Assembly: GCF_027568575.1 (NCBI RefSeq)
Contig: NZ_JANUVP010000005.1
From: Caldifermentibacillus hisashii
GTDB lineage: Bacteria > Bacillota > Bacilli > Bacillales > Caldibacillaceae
Reading direction: 5' to 3' (one strand)
Length of the DNA: 64,000 nt
The notes beneath the pieces were generated by a model. It had not been told where the DNA came from, made no database searches, and saw only the letters and a list, made by a program, of their open reading frames with translations. Position numbers and translations under genes: made by a program. Below, one piece after another: positions 34,587 through 42,919 of the stretch; positions within the stretch are counted from its first letter, which is position 1, and every line of letters begins with the position of its first letter.

Positions 34587-35750
34587 ATGAGAAATTTTAC
34601 ATATTATAATCCGACAAAGTTAATATTCGGTCGGGGAACAGTAGAAAAACTACGAGATGAAGTCCCGAAATATGGAAAAAAAGTGCTGCTTGTATACGGC
34701 GGCGGCAGCATTAAGAAAAATGGTCTTTATGATCAAGTTGTCGGCATACTGAATGATATCAACGCGGAAATTTATGAAGTGAGCGGTGTTGAACCGAATC
34801 CAAGAATCTCAACGGTTCGAAGAGGAGTCGATATTTGTAAAAAGGAAGGGATTGAATTTCTTTTAGCCGTTGGTGGTGGCAGTGTCATCGATTGTACAAA
34901 AGCGATTGCGGCAGGCAGCAAATATGACGGTGATGCGTGGGACCTTGTTATTAAAAAAGCGCCTGTATCAGATGCCCTACCTTTTGGAACAATACTAACA
35001 TTAGCGGCAACAGGATCAGAAATGAATTCCGGATCCGTAATCACAAATTGGGAGACAAAAGAAAAGTACGGCTGGGGATCCCCATTTGTTTTTCCAAAAT
35101 TTTCAATCCTAGATCCGGTTAATACATTCACTGTTCCGAAAAATCAAACCATTTACGGTGTTGTGGATATGATGGCCCACACATTTGAACATTATTTCCA
35201 CCTAGATGAAAATACGCCATTGCAAGACCGGATGTGTGAGTCGCTTTTACAAACAGTGATGGAAACAGCACCAAAATTACTCAATGATTTGGAAAACTAC
35301 GAGTACAGGGAAACGATTTTGTACTGTGGAACGATGGCGTTAAATGGGATGGTGCAAATGGGCTTCCGCGGTGACTGGGCAACGCATAATCTCGAACATG
35401 CCGTATCAGCTGTCTATGATATTCCACATGGTGGGGGATTAGCGATTCTTTTCCCGAACTGGATGAAGCATAATTTACACGTAAAACCGGAACGCTTCAA
35501 ACAACTGGCCGTACGCGTATTTGGGGTCGATCCAACCGGAAAAGCTGATGAACAGGTCGGACTTGCAGGTATTGAAAAATTACGAGAATTTTGGAATAGC
35601 ATCGGTGCTCCAAGCCGCCTGTCCGATTATGGCATTGACGACAGCAAAATTGATTTGCTTGTAGACCGGGCTATGAAAAACGGGGAATATGGCAATTTCA
35701 CGAGATTAAATGCAGAAGATACAGAAGCAATTTATCGGGCAAGCTTATAA
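34587..35750 (+). CDS. yugJ: Iron-containing (NADH-dependent butanol-type) alcohol dehydrogenase
   Basis: A 387-residue group III alcohol dehydrogenase. The NAD(P)-binding GGGSIKKNGLYDQV and GGGSVIDCTKAIAAG motifs lie in the N-terminal domain; the metal-binding region includes DMMAHTFEHYF, ATHNLEHAVSAVYDIPHGGGLA. It reduces medium-chain or toxic aldehydes. ATG 34587 follows AAGGAGG; the frame extends upstream to 34542 without another site. B. subtilis has two tandem paralogues, YugJ and YugK; only one is here, and choosing between the names is uncertain. Confidence 0.88.
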   Translation: MRNFTYYNPTKLIFGRGTVEKLRDEVPKYGKKVLLVYGGGSIKKNGLYDQVVGILNDINAEIYEVSGVEPNPRISTVRRGVDICKKEGIEFLLAVGGGSVIDCTKAIAAGSKYDGDAWDLVIKKAPVSDALPFGTILTLAATGSEMNSGSVITNWETKEKYGWGSPFVFPKFSILDPVNTFTVPKNQTIYGVVDMMAHTFEHYFHLDENTPLQDRMCESLLQTVMETAPKLLNDLENYEYRETILYCGTMALNGMVQMGFRGDWATHNLEHAVSAVYDIPHGGGLAILFPNWMKHNLHVKPERFKQLAVRVFGVDPTGKADEQVGLAGIEKLREFWNSIGAPSRLSDYGIDDSKIDLLVDRAMKNGEYGNFTRLNAEDTEAIYRASL

Positions 35751-35860
35751 ATTTGACAATTCTTTAACAATACATACCGTTTTTCTTCCAAAGCTTGCCA
35801 ATTCCATCTTCATTCGCTAGAGTAAAATAGAATAAGAAGTTACAGGAGGTTAGTTCTGAC

Positions 35861-37216
35861 ATGACACATATTCAATTTGATTATTCAAAAGCGTTATCGT
35901 TTTTTAAACCACATGAATTAACGCAAATGAAAGATTTAGTAAAAGTTTCACACCATGCCTTACATGAAGGAACCGGTGCCGGCAACGATTTTCGCGGCTG
36001 GATTGATCTGCCGGTTAACTATGATAAAGAAGAATTTGCCCGGATATTAAAAGCAGCTGAAAAAATTAAAAACGACTCCGATGTATTGATCGTTATCGGA
36101 ATAGGCGGTTCTTATCTCGGCGCCCGTGCAGCCATTGAAATGTTGAATCATAGTTTTTACAATGCTATGCCAAAAGAAAAACGCGGTGGTACTCCGCAAG
36201 TAATTTTTGCCGGAAACAATATCAGTTCCAGTTATTTAACGGATGTGATTGATTTACTTGAGGGGAAAGACTGGTCCATCAATGTGATTTCAAAATCCGG
36301 TACAACGACGGAACCGGCTATTGCTTTCCGGATCTTTCGTAAACTTTTACAAGAAAAATACGGAGTGGATGAAGCACGAAAAAGGATCTATGCAACAACA
36401 GACCGGGCTCGTGGCGCTTTGAAAACTTTAGCTACGGAAGAAGGCTATGAAACCTTTGTTGTACCGGATGATATTGGTGGGAGATACTCAGTATTGACTG
36501 CGGTCGGACTTCTGCCTATCGCCGTAAGTGGCGTCAATATTGAAGAGATGATGAAGGGAGCAGCCAAAGCACGTGAAGATTTTGCCAGCTCGGAATTGGA
36601 AGAAAACCTGGCTTATCAATACGCTGCCGTCCGTAATATTTTATATAATAAAGGCAAAACCATTGAAATGCTCATTAATTATGAACCGGGTTTGCAATAT
36701 TTCGCTGAATGGTGGAAACAACTATTTGGTGAAAGTGAAGGAAAAGACCAAAAAGGAATTTATCCTTCTTCGGCAAACTTTTCAACGGACTTGCACTCTT
36801 TAGGTCAATACGTGCAAGAAGGCCGTCGCGACATATTTGAAACAGTCATTAAAGTGGACAAACCTCGCCATGAATTGGTGATTGAAGCTGAAGACAACGA
36901 TTTAGACGGTTTAAACTACTTGGCTGGAAAAACAGTTGATTTTGTCAACACCAAAGCTTTTGAAGGAACGATTTTGGCCCACACAGACGGAAATGTACCA
37001 AACTTAGTTGTGACAATTCCGCAAATGGATGCCTACACATTCGGTTACTTAGTCTACTTCTTTGAAAAGGCTTGTGCTATAAGTGGTTACTTACTTGGCG
37101 TCAACCCATTCGACCAACCGGGTGTTGAAGCATACAAAGTCAACATGTTCGCTTTACTTGGCAAACCGGGCTTTGAAGAAAAGAAGGCTGAATTGGAAAA
37201 ACGTTTGCAGTCGTAA
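35861..37216 (+). CDS. pgi: Glucose-6-phosphate isomerase
   Basis: A 451-residue cytoplasmic isomerase that interconverts glucose-6-phosphate and fructose-6-phosphate. Sugar-phosphate motifs are seen: IGIGGSYLGARA near residue 75, ISKSGTTTEPA near 145 and the signature DDIGGRYSVLT near 205. The base Glu region and the C-terminal Lys segment (FDQPGVEAYK) are intact. AGGAGG precedes the ATG. It ends in a strong terminator. Confidence 0.97.
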   Translation: MTHIQFDYSKALSFFKPHELTQMKDLVKVSHHALHEGTGAGNDFRGWIDLPVNYDKEEFARILKAAEKIKNDSDVLIVIGIGGSYLGARAAIEMLNHSFYNAMPKEKRGGTPQVIFAGNNISSSYLTDVIDLLEGKDWSINVISKSGTTTEPAIAFRIFRKLLQEKYGVDEARKRIYATTDRARGALKTLATEEGYETFVVPDDIGGRYSVLTAVGLLPIAVSGVNIEEMMKGAAKAREDFASSELEENLAYQYAAVRNILYNKGKTIEMLINYEPGLQYFAEWWKQLFGESEGKDQKGIYPSSANFSTDLHSLGQYVQEGRRDIFETVIKVDKPRHELVIEAEDNDLDGLNYLAGKTVDFVNTKAFEGTILAHTDGNVPNLVVTIPQMDAYTFGYLVYFFEKACAISGYLLGVNPFDQPGVEAYKVNMFALLGKPGFEEKKAELEKRLQS

Positions 37217-37274
37217 TATATAGACTGGTAAGATGGTTGCCTAATTATCTGTGTCAACATGTCGATATTATTGG

Positions 37275-37319
37275 GAAAACCGGATGCGATAAATCAATGT
37301 ATTCGGTTTTCATTTTTTT
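37275..37319 (+). terminator. Terminator after pgi
   Basis: GAAAACCG pairs with CGGTTTTC across a 21-base loop, followed by a run of T's. Confidence 0.75.
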
Positions 37320-37521
37320 AGCAAAAATACCGAGGTGCCTTAAAAAATACAAGAATTTTGGGTAAGGATACAATTATGTTATGATAAAATAATAAGTACG
37401 TGTTCACAATAAGGAAGAAGCGCATCCTTGGAATATCGGATGCAAGCTTATAAATTTTCTTTAAAGTTTTTGAACATTCTCTAAACAATAAAAACACTTG
37501 CGATTTAAAGGAAGGATTTCT

Positions 37522-38031
37522 ATGTTTAAAAAATTTTTCAGCAAGAATACAACCATACCGAAAACGATAGAGTTAAAAGCATATGCTTCAGGTACTATCG
37601 TGAAATTAGAAGATGTACCTGACCCCGTTTTTTCAGAAAAAATGATGGGGGATGGAATTGCGATTGAACCAATAGAAGGAAAAATCGTATCGCCTGTGGA
37701 TGGAGAAATAATTCAAGTTTTCCCGACAAAACATGCAATAGGCATTAAAACCAATAATGGTGTTGAAATTTTAATTCACATCGGCTTGGAAACAGTTGCT
37801 ATGAATGGTGAAGGATTTAATGCCCATGTTAGCCAGGGAGAAAAAGTAAAAGTTGGCGATGTTCTTGTAACGTTTGACCTGGAGTTGGTTAAGGAAAAGG
37901 CAAAAAGTACAATCATTCCAATTATCATAACAAATACGGATAAAATGGAGAAAATTGAAAAACCGATTTTATCCGGAAAAGTGCAAGCAGCGGATCAAGT
38001 TATCCTAACGGCATCCGTATTAAATTCTTAA
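37522..38031 (+). CDS. PTS glucose-type IIA component (Crr/YpqE-like)
   Basis: A 169-residue free-standing IIA-Glc domain. The phospho-accepting His is in VEILIHIGLETVAMNG, with the partner His upstream in TKHAIGIKT. Such proteins accept phosphate from HPr and pass it to IIB domains of glucose-class permeases that lack their own IIA. ATG 37522 has AAAGGAAGG upstream; no IIBC gene is nearby, so it probably serves several PTS permeases. A terminator follows. Confidence 0.9.
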   Translation: MFKKFFSKNTTIPKTIELKAYASGTIVKLEDVPDPVFSEKMMGDGIAIEPIEGKIVSPVDGEIIQVFPTKHAIGIKTNNGVEILIHIGLETVAMNGEGFNAHVSQGEKVKVGDVLVTFDLELVKEKAKSTIIPIIITNTDKMEKIEKPILSGKVQAADQVILTASVLNS

Positions 38032-38059
38032 CTGAAAAATCGATTTTTCTTTAAACAAA

Positions 38060-38090
38060 AGGGCTTTCTTGATACAGAAGGCCCTATTTT
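38060..38090 (+). terminator. Terminator after the IIA gene
   Basis: AGGGCTTTC pairs with GAAGGCCCT (one bulge) across eight bases, followed by TATTTT. Confidence 0.75.
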
Positions 38091-38215
38091 AATCTTTTAA
38101 AATCCCCGTAAGCTAAGCCCCCAAGTTTAAGGGTTTAAGATAGATTGGGGGTGCCGCATGTGTCGGGGATAACGACTTCCCCTTACCAATGTTGGACGTG
38201 TCAATTCCGAAAAAA

Positions 38216-39214
38216 TTATTGCTGACGAACAATTACCAACAATTGATCGCTTGGTAACAATACTGTTTCTTTTGCAGGAGCAATTTCTGTTTTTTCTCCT
38301 CTTTTAAAACCAAGAAGAATTTTTTGTTCCTCTAGGCAAATGTTAACTGCAGATTCAAACGTATGTCCACTTAAACTTTTATCTTCAATAAAAGTTAGTT
38401 CTACCCCGTGGTACGTGTCGAGTAAATTTAAAATAGCATCCGATATGCCGTGAGAAAGCATGGTATGATTCATAACTGCACTTACTATTTTATTTGATTG
38501 GATGATTTCATCGGAACCTGCTCTTTTTGCATTAATCACTTGTTCATCGGTCAAAATTTCTGCAATGCAATAAATTTGCGGGACCAACCCTTTAATGGCC
38601 ACAATAGATAATATCGTATTCATATCCGAACTGTATTCCGACATTGTTGGGTTGGCTGTGATTAAGATAAGACTCGCTTCTTTCACATTCGCTTGGTGCA
38701 AGATCGTATCAGACGTTGCGCTTCCTTTTATAAAAAGGACATTTGTTCCCTTTGCAAACGGACTTTCTTTTAAGGTGGAATCAATCAAAACAATAGATTG
38801 ATTCGGATGAATTTTTTTATAGGATTCAATAATTTCCCGTGACCTCTCATTCCAACCTACAATAATAAAATGATGTTTCCAATGGACTTGGGCTGTTCCC
38901 TTTATTATGGCATTTTCTTTTTTAACAGTAGTTGAAGCAATGGCAGCAAAGTAAGAAGCAACGAGTCCGGCACCGGAAAAAATTAGTAGCATGGCAACGA
39001 TTCGACCTTTCACTGTTCCAGGTACAAAATCACCGTATCCAACAGTAGAAGTTGTAACAATTGCCCACCAAATCCCGTCAAAAATGGTGGGAAAATTATC
39101 CGGCTCAATAAAATGAATGATCGTGCCAAAGGCAATTAATATAAAAATCACGATAAATAATAACCGAACAACATACGGAAAACGTAAAAACCAATGGAAA
39201 ATATGCAAATTCAT
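38216..39214 (-). CDS. yugO: Potassium channel protein YugO
   Basis: A 332-residue two-span K+ channel with a cytoplasmic RCK/TrkA-N regulatory domain. The selectivity filter TVGYGD lies between the two spans (about residue 60); the RCK Rossmann segment HFIIVGWNERSREII follows, and a TrkA-C-like domain closes the protein. B. subtilis YugO carries K+ waves that coordinate cells in biofilms. The ATG has AGAGGAG upstream. It is transcribed alone. Confidence 0.93.
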   Translation of the reverse strand: MNLHIFHWFLRFPYVVRLLFIVIFILIAFGTIIHFIEPDNFPTIFDGIWWAIVTTSTVGYGDFVPGTVKGRIVAMLLIFSGAGLVASYFAAIASTTVKKENAIIKGTAQVHWKHHFIIVGWNERSREIIESYKKIHPNQSIVLIDSTLKESPFAKGTNVLFIKGSATSDTILHQANVKEASLILITANPTMSEYSSDMNTILSIVAIKGLVPQIYCIAEILTDEQVINAKRAGSDEIIQSNKIVSAVMNHTMLSHGISDAILNLLDTYHGVELTFIEDKSLSGHTFESAVNICLEEQKILLGFKRGEKTEIAPAKETVLLPSDQLLVIVRQQ

Positions 39215-39532
39215 ATACGTCTCCTCTTGTTGAAATATATAATATCCATTATCACCCTTGTCAAAAAAGTTTATTCTATATGTTGGTTTTAAAAAAATTT
39301 TGTTGACGATAAGCCTAATTTAGGAATATGATTTATCAATAAAAAATGTAAAAGAAAGGGTGTCTCATCTGGCATGTTCAAAAAGAAGGTTAAAAGTTTG
39401 CGGGTACTAAGCTTTGAATACCGGAGCATTTTTTTTCATAAGCAAGACAAAAACTATTTTTCCTGACTTTTTGAATCTGCTCGAAAGAAAACCTACTTAA
39501 TCAACTTTAAGGAAAGCATGGAGGGTTAATTA
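39215..39532. other. Divergent region yugO / dipeptidase
   Basis: About 320 AT-rich bases. A GGTGTCTCATCTGGCATGTTC stretch around 39359-39380 recalls transposon-end sequences but no partner end was found. Otherwise nothing is supported. Confidence 0.35.
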
Positions 39533-40462
39533 ATGGAAGTCATTGATCTTCATTGTGATGCATTAATGAAATTATCAGAAGCAAAAGGAAAATTATCCTT
39601 TCGAAATAGTAGTGAATTGGATACAAATTTAACTAGACTACAAAAAGGGAAGATAAAAATTCAAGCTTTTGCGATTTTTATTGAGCCGAATTTGGAGTCT
39701 GATCAAAAATTCCAGGAAGCATTGGATCAGATAGATTATTTTTATGAAGAGGTACTTAGAAAAAATTCGGAAATGAAACATTTAAAATCTTGGTCTGACT
39801 TTAATCATTTACAGGATGGGGAAATCGGTGCTTTTTTAACGTTGGAAGGGGTTGATGCAATCGGTAATGACTTGAAAAAGCTGCGAACATTATTCCAATT
39901 GGGTGTTATGTCGGTTGGCTTGACATGGAATAATGCCAATTTAGCTGCCGATGGTGCCGGAGAACCGCGAGGCAGGGGTTTGACATTATTAGGAAAAGAA
40001 ATTGTTTATCTTAATAATGAAAGGAGAGTATTTACCGATGTTTCCCATTTATCGGAGCGAGGGTTTTGGGATGTGATGGAGTTGGCGGAATACCCGATTG
40101 CCAGCCATTCCAATGCAAAAGCACTATGCGACCACCCGCGGAACTTGTCAGATGAACAGGCAAGAGCGATGTTTGAAAAAGACGGTCTTATCCATGTTGT
40201 TTACAACCCGCCATTTATTACAGAAAATGGCAAAGCGAGTATTGATGATTTGATAAAACATATTGATCATTTTTGTTCATTAGGCGGGGTCAAACATATT
40301 GGTCTCGGATCCGACTTTGACGGAATTTTTCATAAAGTAAAAGGTTTGGAAAATACGGGGATGACACAGAACCTGATTTTAAAGCTGCTCAAGTACTATA
40401 AAGAAGAGGAAGTCCGTGGCTTTGCCTATCAAAACTTTTTGGATCATCTTCCTATAGTTTGA
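39533..40462 (+). CDS. Membrane-dipeptidase family (M19) peptidase
   Basis: A 309-residue renal-dipeptidase-like metallopeptidase, cytoplasmic because no signal peptide is seen. Zinc ligands are visible as HCD at residues 7-9, the bridging Glu in LTLEGVDAIG, and the histidines in DVSHLSE and IASHSN; GLGSDFDGI carries the final Asp. Members hydrolyse dipeptides, some with D-residues. GGAGGG precedes the ATG. The length is slightly short for the family but no motif is missing. Two MITE-like elements follow. Confidence 0.9.
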   Translation: MEVIDLHCDALMKLSEAKGKLSFRNSSELDTNLTRLQKGKIKIQAFAIFIEPNLESDQKFQEALDQIDYFYEEVLRKNSEMKHLKSWSDFNHLQDGEIGAFLTLEGVDAIGNDLKKLRTLFQLGVMSVGLTWNNANLAADGAGEPRGRGLTLLGKEIVYLNNERRVFTDVSHLSERGFWDVMELAEYPIASHSNAKALCDHPRNLSDEQARAMFEKDGLIHVVYNPPFITENGKASIDDLIKHIDHFCSLGGVKHIGLGSDFDGIFHKVKGLENTGMTQNLILKLLKYYKEEEVRGFAYQNFLDHLPIV

Positions 40463-40582
40463 CCCTAAGAAATTTATAGACGATAGATGATTATCTGCCG
40501 GAGAAATTAATCCTGATCCGAGAAGAATTGCCTGATTTTGTTGGGGAGACAAATTCTCTTTGACGATTTTGCGGATATTAAG

Positions 40583-40701
40583 GAGGCCACTGAAAAAGTT
40601 CGAAATAATCTTGCTAAACACCGTATTTAGATGTATTCCCGAGTTTTATCATACTATATATTATGTTAGTAAAACTTTTTAAATCGTTTTTCAGTGGCCT
40701 C
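40583..40701. mobile_element. MITE-like element, copy B
   Basis: The terminal repeats GAGGCCACTGAAAAA and TTTTTCAGTGGCCTC match perfectly over 15 bases. The inner part (CTTGCTAAACACC.. and ..TTATGTTAGTAAAA) is complementary, as in copy A at 10841-10947. 119 bases, no coding capacity. Confidence 0.8.
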
Positions 40702-40760
40702 GGGATTGACCTGTTTTTTATTGAAGAGATGGTTTTTCTCGGATACTTTTTTGGTCACAA

Positions 40761-40891
40761 AGGACGCCACTGCAAAAGTACTAAATCATAATAAGATTAC
40801 TTGCTTAACACTATATTAAAATGTATTTTTGTGATCTATCCTACTATATATTGAGCAAGTGAACTTATTCGAAATGTTTTTCAGTGGCCTC
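40761..40891. mobile_element. MITE-like element, copy C
   Basis: The most diverged copy: left end GCCACTGCAAAAG, right end TTTTTCAGTGGCCTC, inner TTGCTTAACAC shared with the others. ACAAAGG occurs on both sides (40757-40763 and again just after the right end), which could be a target duplication. Confidence 0.7.
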
Positions 40892-40919
40892 GTTACAAAG
40901 GGGTCTATTGGTGAAGAGG

Positions 40920-41165
40920 TTTTTTACTCTGTCATTTCTGCGTTCTCAAATACTTATTTTGTTGAGGTAAACGTTTTCGCACTTAAGGGTTTATAGATGC
41001 GCCTCTTCTTCAGAAATATTCCGTTTTCAAACACTTATTTTGTTGAAGAGACGTCTCTTACTGCCACTTTTTCAGATTCAAATTTCCCGATCCGGCAAAT
41101 TTTCGAATCATTTTCAAATACTGTCACTTTTCCGGACTCAAATGCTTATTTTGGATAAAAGAATG
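40920..41165. repeat. Degenerate direct repeats
   Basis: TTCAAAYRCTTATTTTGTTGA-like motifs recur near 40945, 41035 and 41137 (the last as CTCAAATGCTTATTTTGGAT), each preceded by a diverged TGTCACTTTTCCGGA or ATTTCTGCGTT segment; a fourth half copy lies near 41059. Spacing is about 90-100 bases. No coding potential is seen. Together with the two MITE-like copies this fills the 770-base gap between the dipeptidase and coat genes. Confidence 0.55.
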
Positions 41166-41236
41166 AATGGGGATTTTCAGATCATTCTTTGTCCATGAAA
41201 ATAGCCAATGGCTTCATTGGGTTTGACCTTGATTTT

Positions 41237-41863
41237 TTATTGATATAACTGATCACTCTCTCCTTCTGTCGGGTTCTCATGTTGACTCATGTATTGCTGG
41301 AATTGCGGGATATCTTCCGGTACAACTTGATACATAGCGCCTATCTTAAGCGTCATCGTTGAATCTGCCGGTTCCAATGGGTAGTAACCTTTCTTTGCCA
41401 TGTACTGCCAAACATCATAGGCATGGGAGCAACTCATCATAAAAGCAGTTTGGCAAAACGACCGAATTTCCGGATTCGCCATTTCCATTGCCGACCAAGC
41501 ATATTCTCGTCCGGCTCGTTTTAAGGTTAACAGGTAGGCAGTTACCATTTCCCGGTCATTAAAATTCTCCACGACCGTTCTCGGCTGAACCGGTGGATAC
41601 ATGCTTAAATTTGAACTCGTTAAGTCTTCAAGTGTTGTGTTTTCTTTAAGTAACGGCAACTCCTTATGGGCACCGTCGCTTGATTTAGAAACTTCCACCT
41701 TCATATTATAATCCCTGATATGTAGCGGAAAATGACGTTCCAATATGGCTTTCAATTCGGGATCTTGGACATGTTGAAGCATGTAAGCCATATTGGTTAT
41801 CGAATTCACACAGCTCATCGTTAGTTCATTCAAATCGTGTAATTCATGTGCAGCCAGTTTCAC
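41237..41863 (-). CDS. CotF-domain spore coat protein (YhcQ/YusN-like)
   Basis: A 208-residue protein of the coat F family: ferritin-like helical bundle with HELHDLNELTMSCVNSITNMAYML near the N-terminus and REMVTAYLLTLKRAGREYAWSAMEMANPEIRSF in the C-terminal half. Such proteins are mother-cell products deposited in the spore coat. The start is GTG with GAGGAGG eight bases upstream. The neighbouring yuzL gene suggests the yusN position of B. subtilis, but YhcQ cannot be excluded. Confidence 0.82.
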   Translation of the reverse strand: MKLAAHELHDLNELTMSCVNSITNMAYMLQHVQDPELKAILERHFPLHIRDYNMKVEVSKSSDGAHKELPLLKENTTLEDLTSSNLSMYPPVQPRTVVENFNDREMVTAYLLTLKRAGREYAWSAMEMANPEIRSFCQTAFMMSCSHAYDVWQYMAKKGYYPLEPADSTMTLKIGAMYQVVPEDIPQFQQYMSQHENPTEGESDQLYQ

Positions 41864-42189
41864 AAAATTTCCTCCTCGAAAAGATTTTTACATCCCTATC
41901 TTGATTCAACAAAAAATTTCTGCACTAATTAATTTTCTAATTGAAGTGGGAAATCTTGGAATCAGCTAAATTTGGCTTCAATATGATGTGGAATAACCAC
42001 TGAGCGACATCTAACCGCTATAGCCGCTTGTCTCAATTAGGCTCCAATACGATCCAATGCGATGGGGCATAACCGAAAATATAAGGTAGGAATGACTGTA
42101 CCTTAAACGAATCAAGGGCGGAATTTTTAGGTCTATTATAAAACATACTGAAGATGATTTTAAGGAACACTATACTTGGAGGTGATCAT
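41864..42189. other. Divergent region coat gene / yuzL
   Basis: About 325 bases with the two ribosome sites at its ends. A CCAATACGATCCAATGCGAT direct repeat of CCAAT.CGAT is visible near 42043-42062; otherwise nothing is supported. Sporulation sigma-factor promoters are expected but none is clear. Confidence 0.35.
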
Positions 42190-42321
42190 GTGTCCAAAAG
42201 AAAAGCGGATCCATCAACAATTGGTTTAAATTCACCGGAAACGGAAGGGCAAGGAACAACGACGAGGGAAACAGGAAGAAAAAAGGCTGACTCATCAAGA
42301 AAAAAAGCAAAGCGGTATTAG
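42190..42321 (+). CDS. yuzL: YuzL family small protein (43 residues)
   Basis: A small basic, hydrophilic protein, starting SKRKADPSTIGLNSPETEGQ and ending KKADSSRKKAKRY, which matches the YuzL family found in sporeformers. GTG 42190 has GGAGGTGAT six bases upstream, and a perfect terminator follows its stop by nine bases. Its size and composition resemble minor small acid-soluble spore proteins, but the role is not known. An ATG two bases earlier is in another frame. Confidence 0.82.
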   Translation: MSKRKADPSTIGLNSPETEGQGTTTRETGRKKADSSRKKAKRY

Positions 42322-42330
42322 TACAGTTAT

Positions 42331-42374
42331 AAAAGAAGATGGCAAATTGGCGCTCATGTCATCTTCTTTTAATT
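42331..42374 (+). terminator. Terminator after yuzL
   Basis: AAAAGAAGATG pairs perfectly with CATCTTCTTTT across 18 bases, with T's following. Confidence 0.85.
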
Positions 42375-42812
42375 TATATATAAACAAAAATAGGTTTTCC
42401 GAGAACAGTCACAATCAACTCTATTTCGTAAACTTATACTACAAAGTTAAGCTCATACAATGGAATAAGTAAGCCGTTTTTTAAAACAACTTCCGGATTT
42501 TCAAGAATTAGTTATTTCTATAATAACATTGCAAAAAAGTTATGTAATATTGCAAATATCTCTGTGTATATAAGTAGGTTTTTTTGATAGGAAATAATGA
42601 CTAAAATTTTTACTTAGAAAAACTTGATATTAATAAGTAAATTGGGAAGTGCTTACAATTTAAACAATTCTCGTAAGTCATGTCAGGACCAAGGTATCGA
42701 TTGAACAAAAAAGAAAAATTTAAATATATCTTTAGGTTATTAAAAAAGTCCTAGAAAAAAACAATACTTTAGTAATATTAAAATAATTATAAAATTATGG
42801 TATTATTCATAT
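42375..42812. other. AT-rich region upstream of the PIG-L gene
   Basis: About 440 very AT-rich bases with no gene. It ends in a candidate promoter for the PIG-L gene: TTAAAA (42778-42783), 17 bases, TATTAT (42801-42806), weak by consensus but placed just before the palindromic operator. Confidence 0.4.
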
Positions 42813-42833
42813 AGTTAGTAAGATTAACTAACT
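42813..42833 (+). promoter_or_regulatory. ROK-type operator before the PIG-L gene
   Basis: AGTTAGT-N7-ACTAACT, a perfect seven-base dyad (42813-42819 and 42827-42833). The same palindrome, with the same spacer length, lies just after the -10 of the ROK gene at 45598-45618. It resembles XylR-type sites (TTAGT..ACTAA), the known pattern for ROK repressors, so the ROK protein encoded at 45716 is the likely ligand-responsive repressor. Confidence 0.7.
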
Positions 42834-42919
42834 TAAAAATATTTTCTCACTTTGATTAGTGAATGCTACAAGGGAGGGATTAATGATTGCTTTTATAAAA
42901 AATGAAAGGGGTTATTTGA

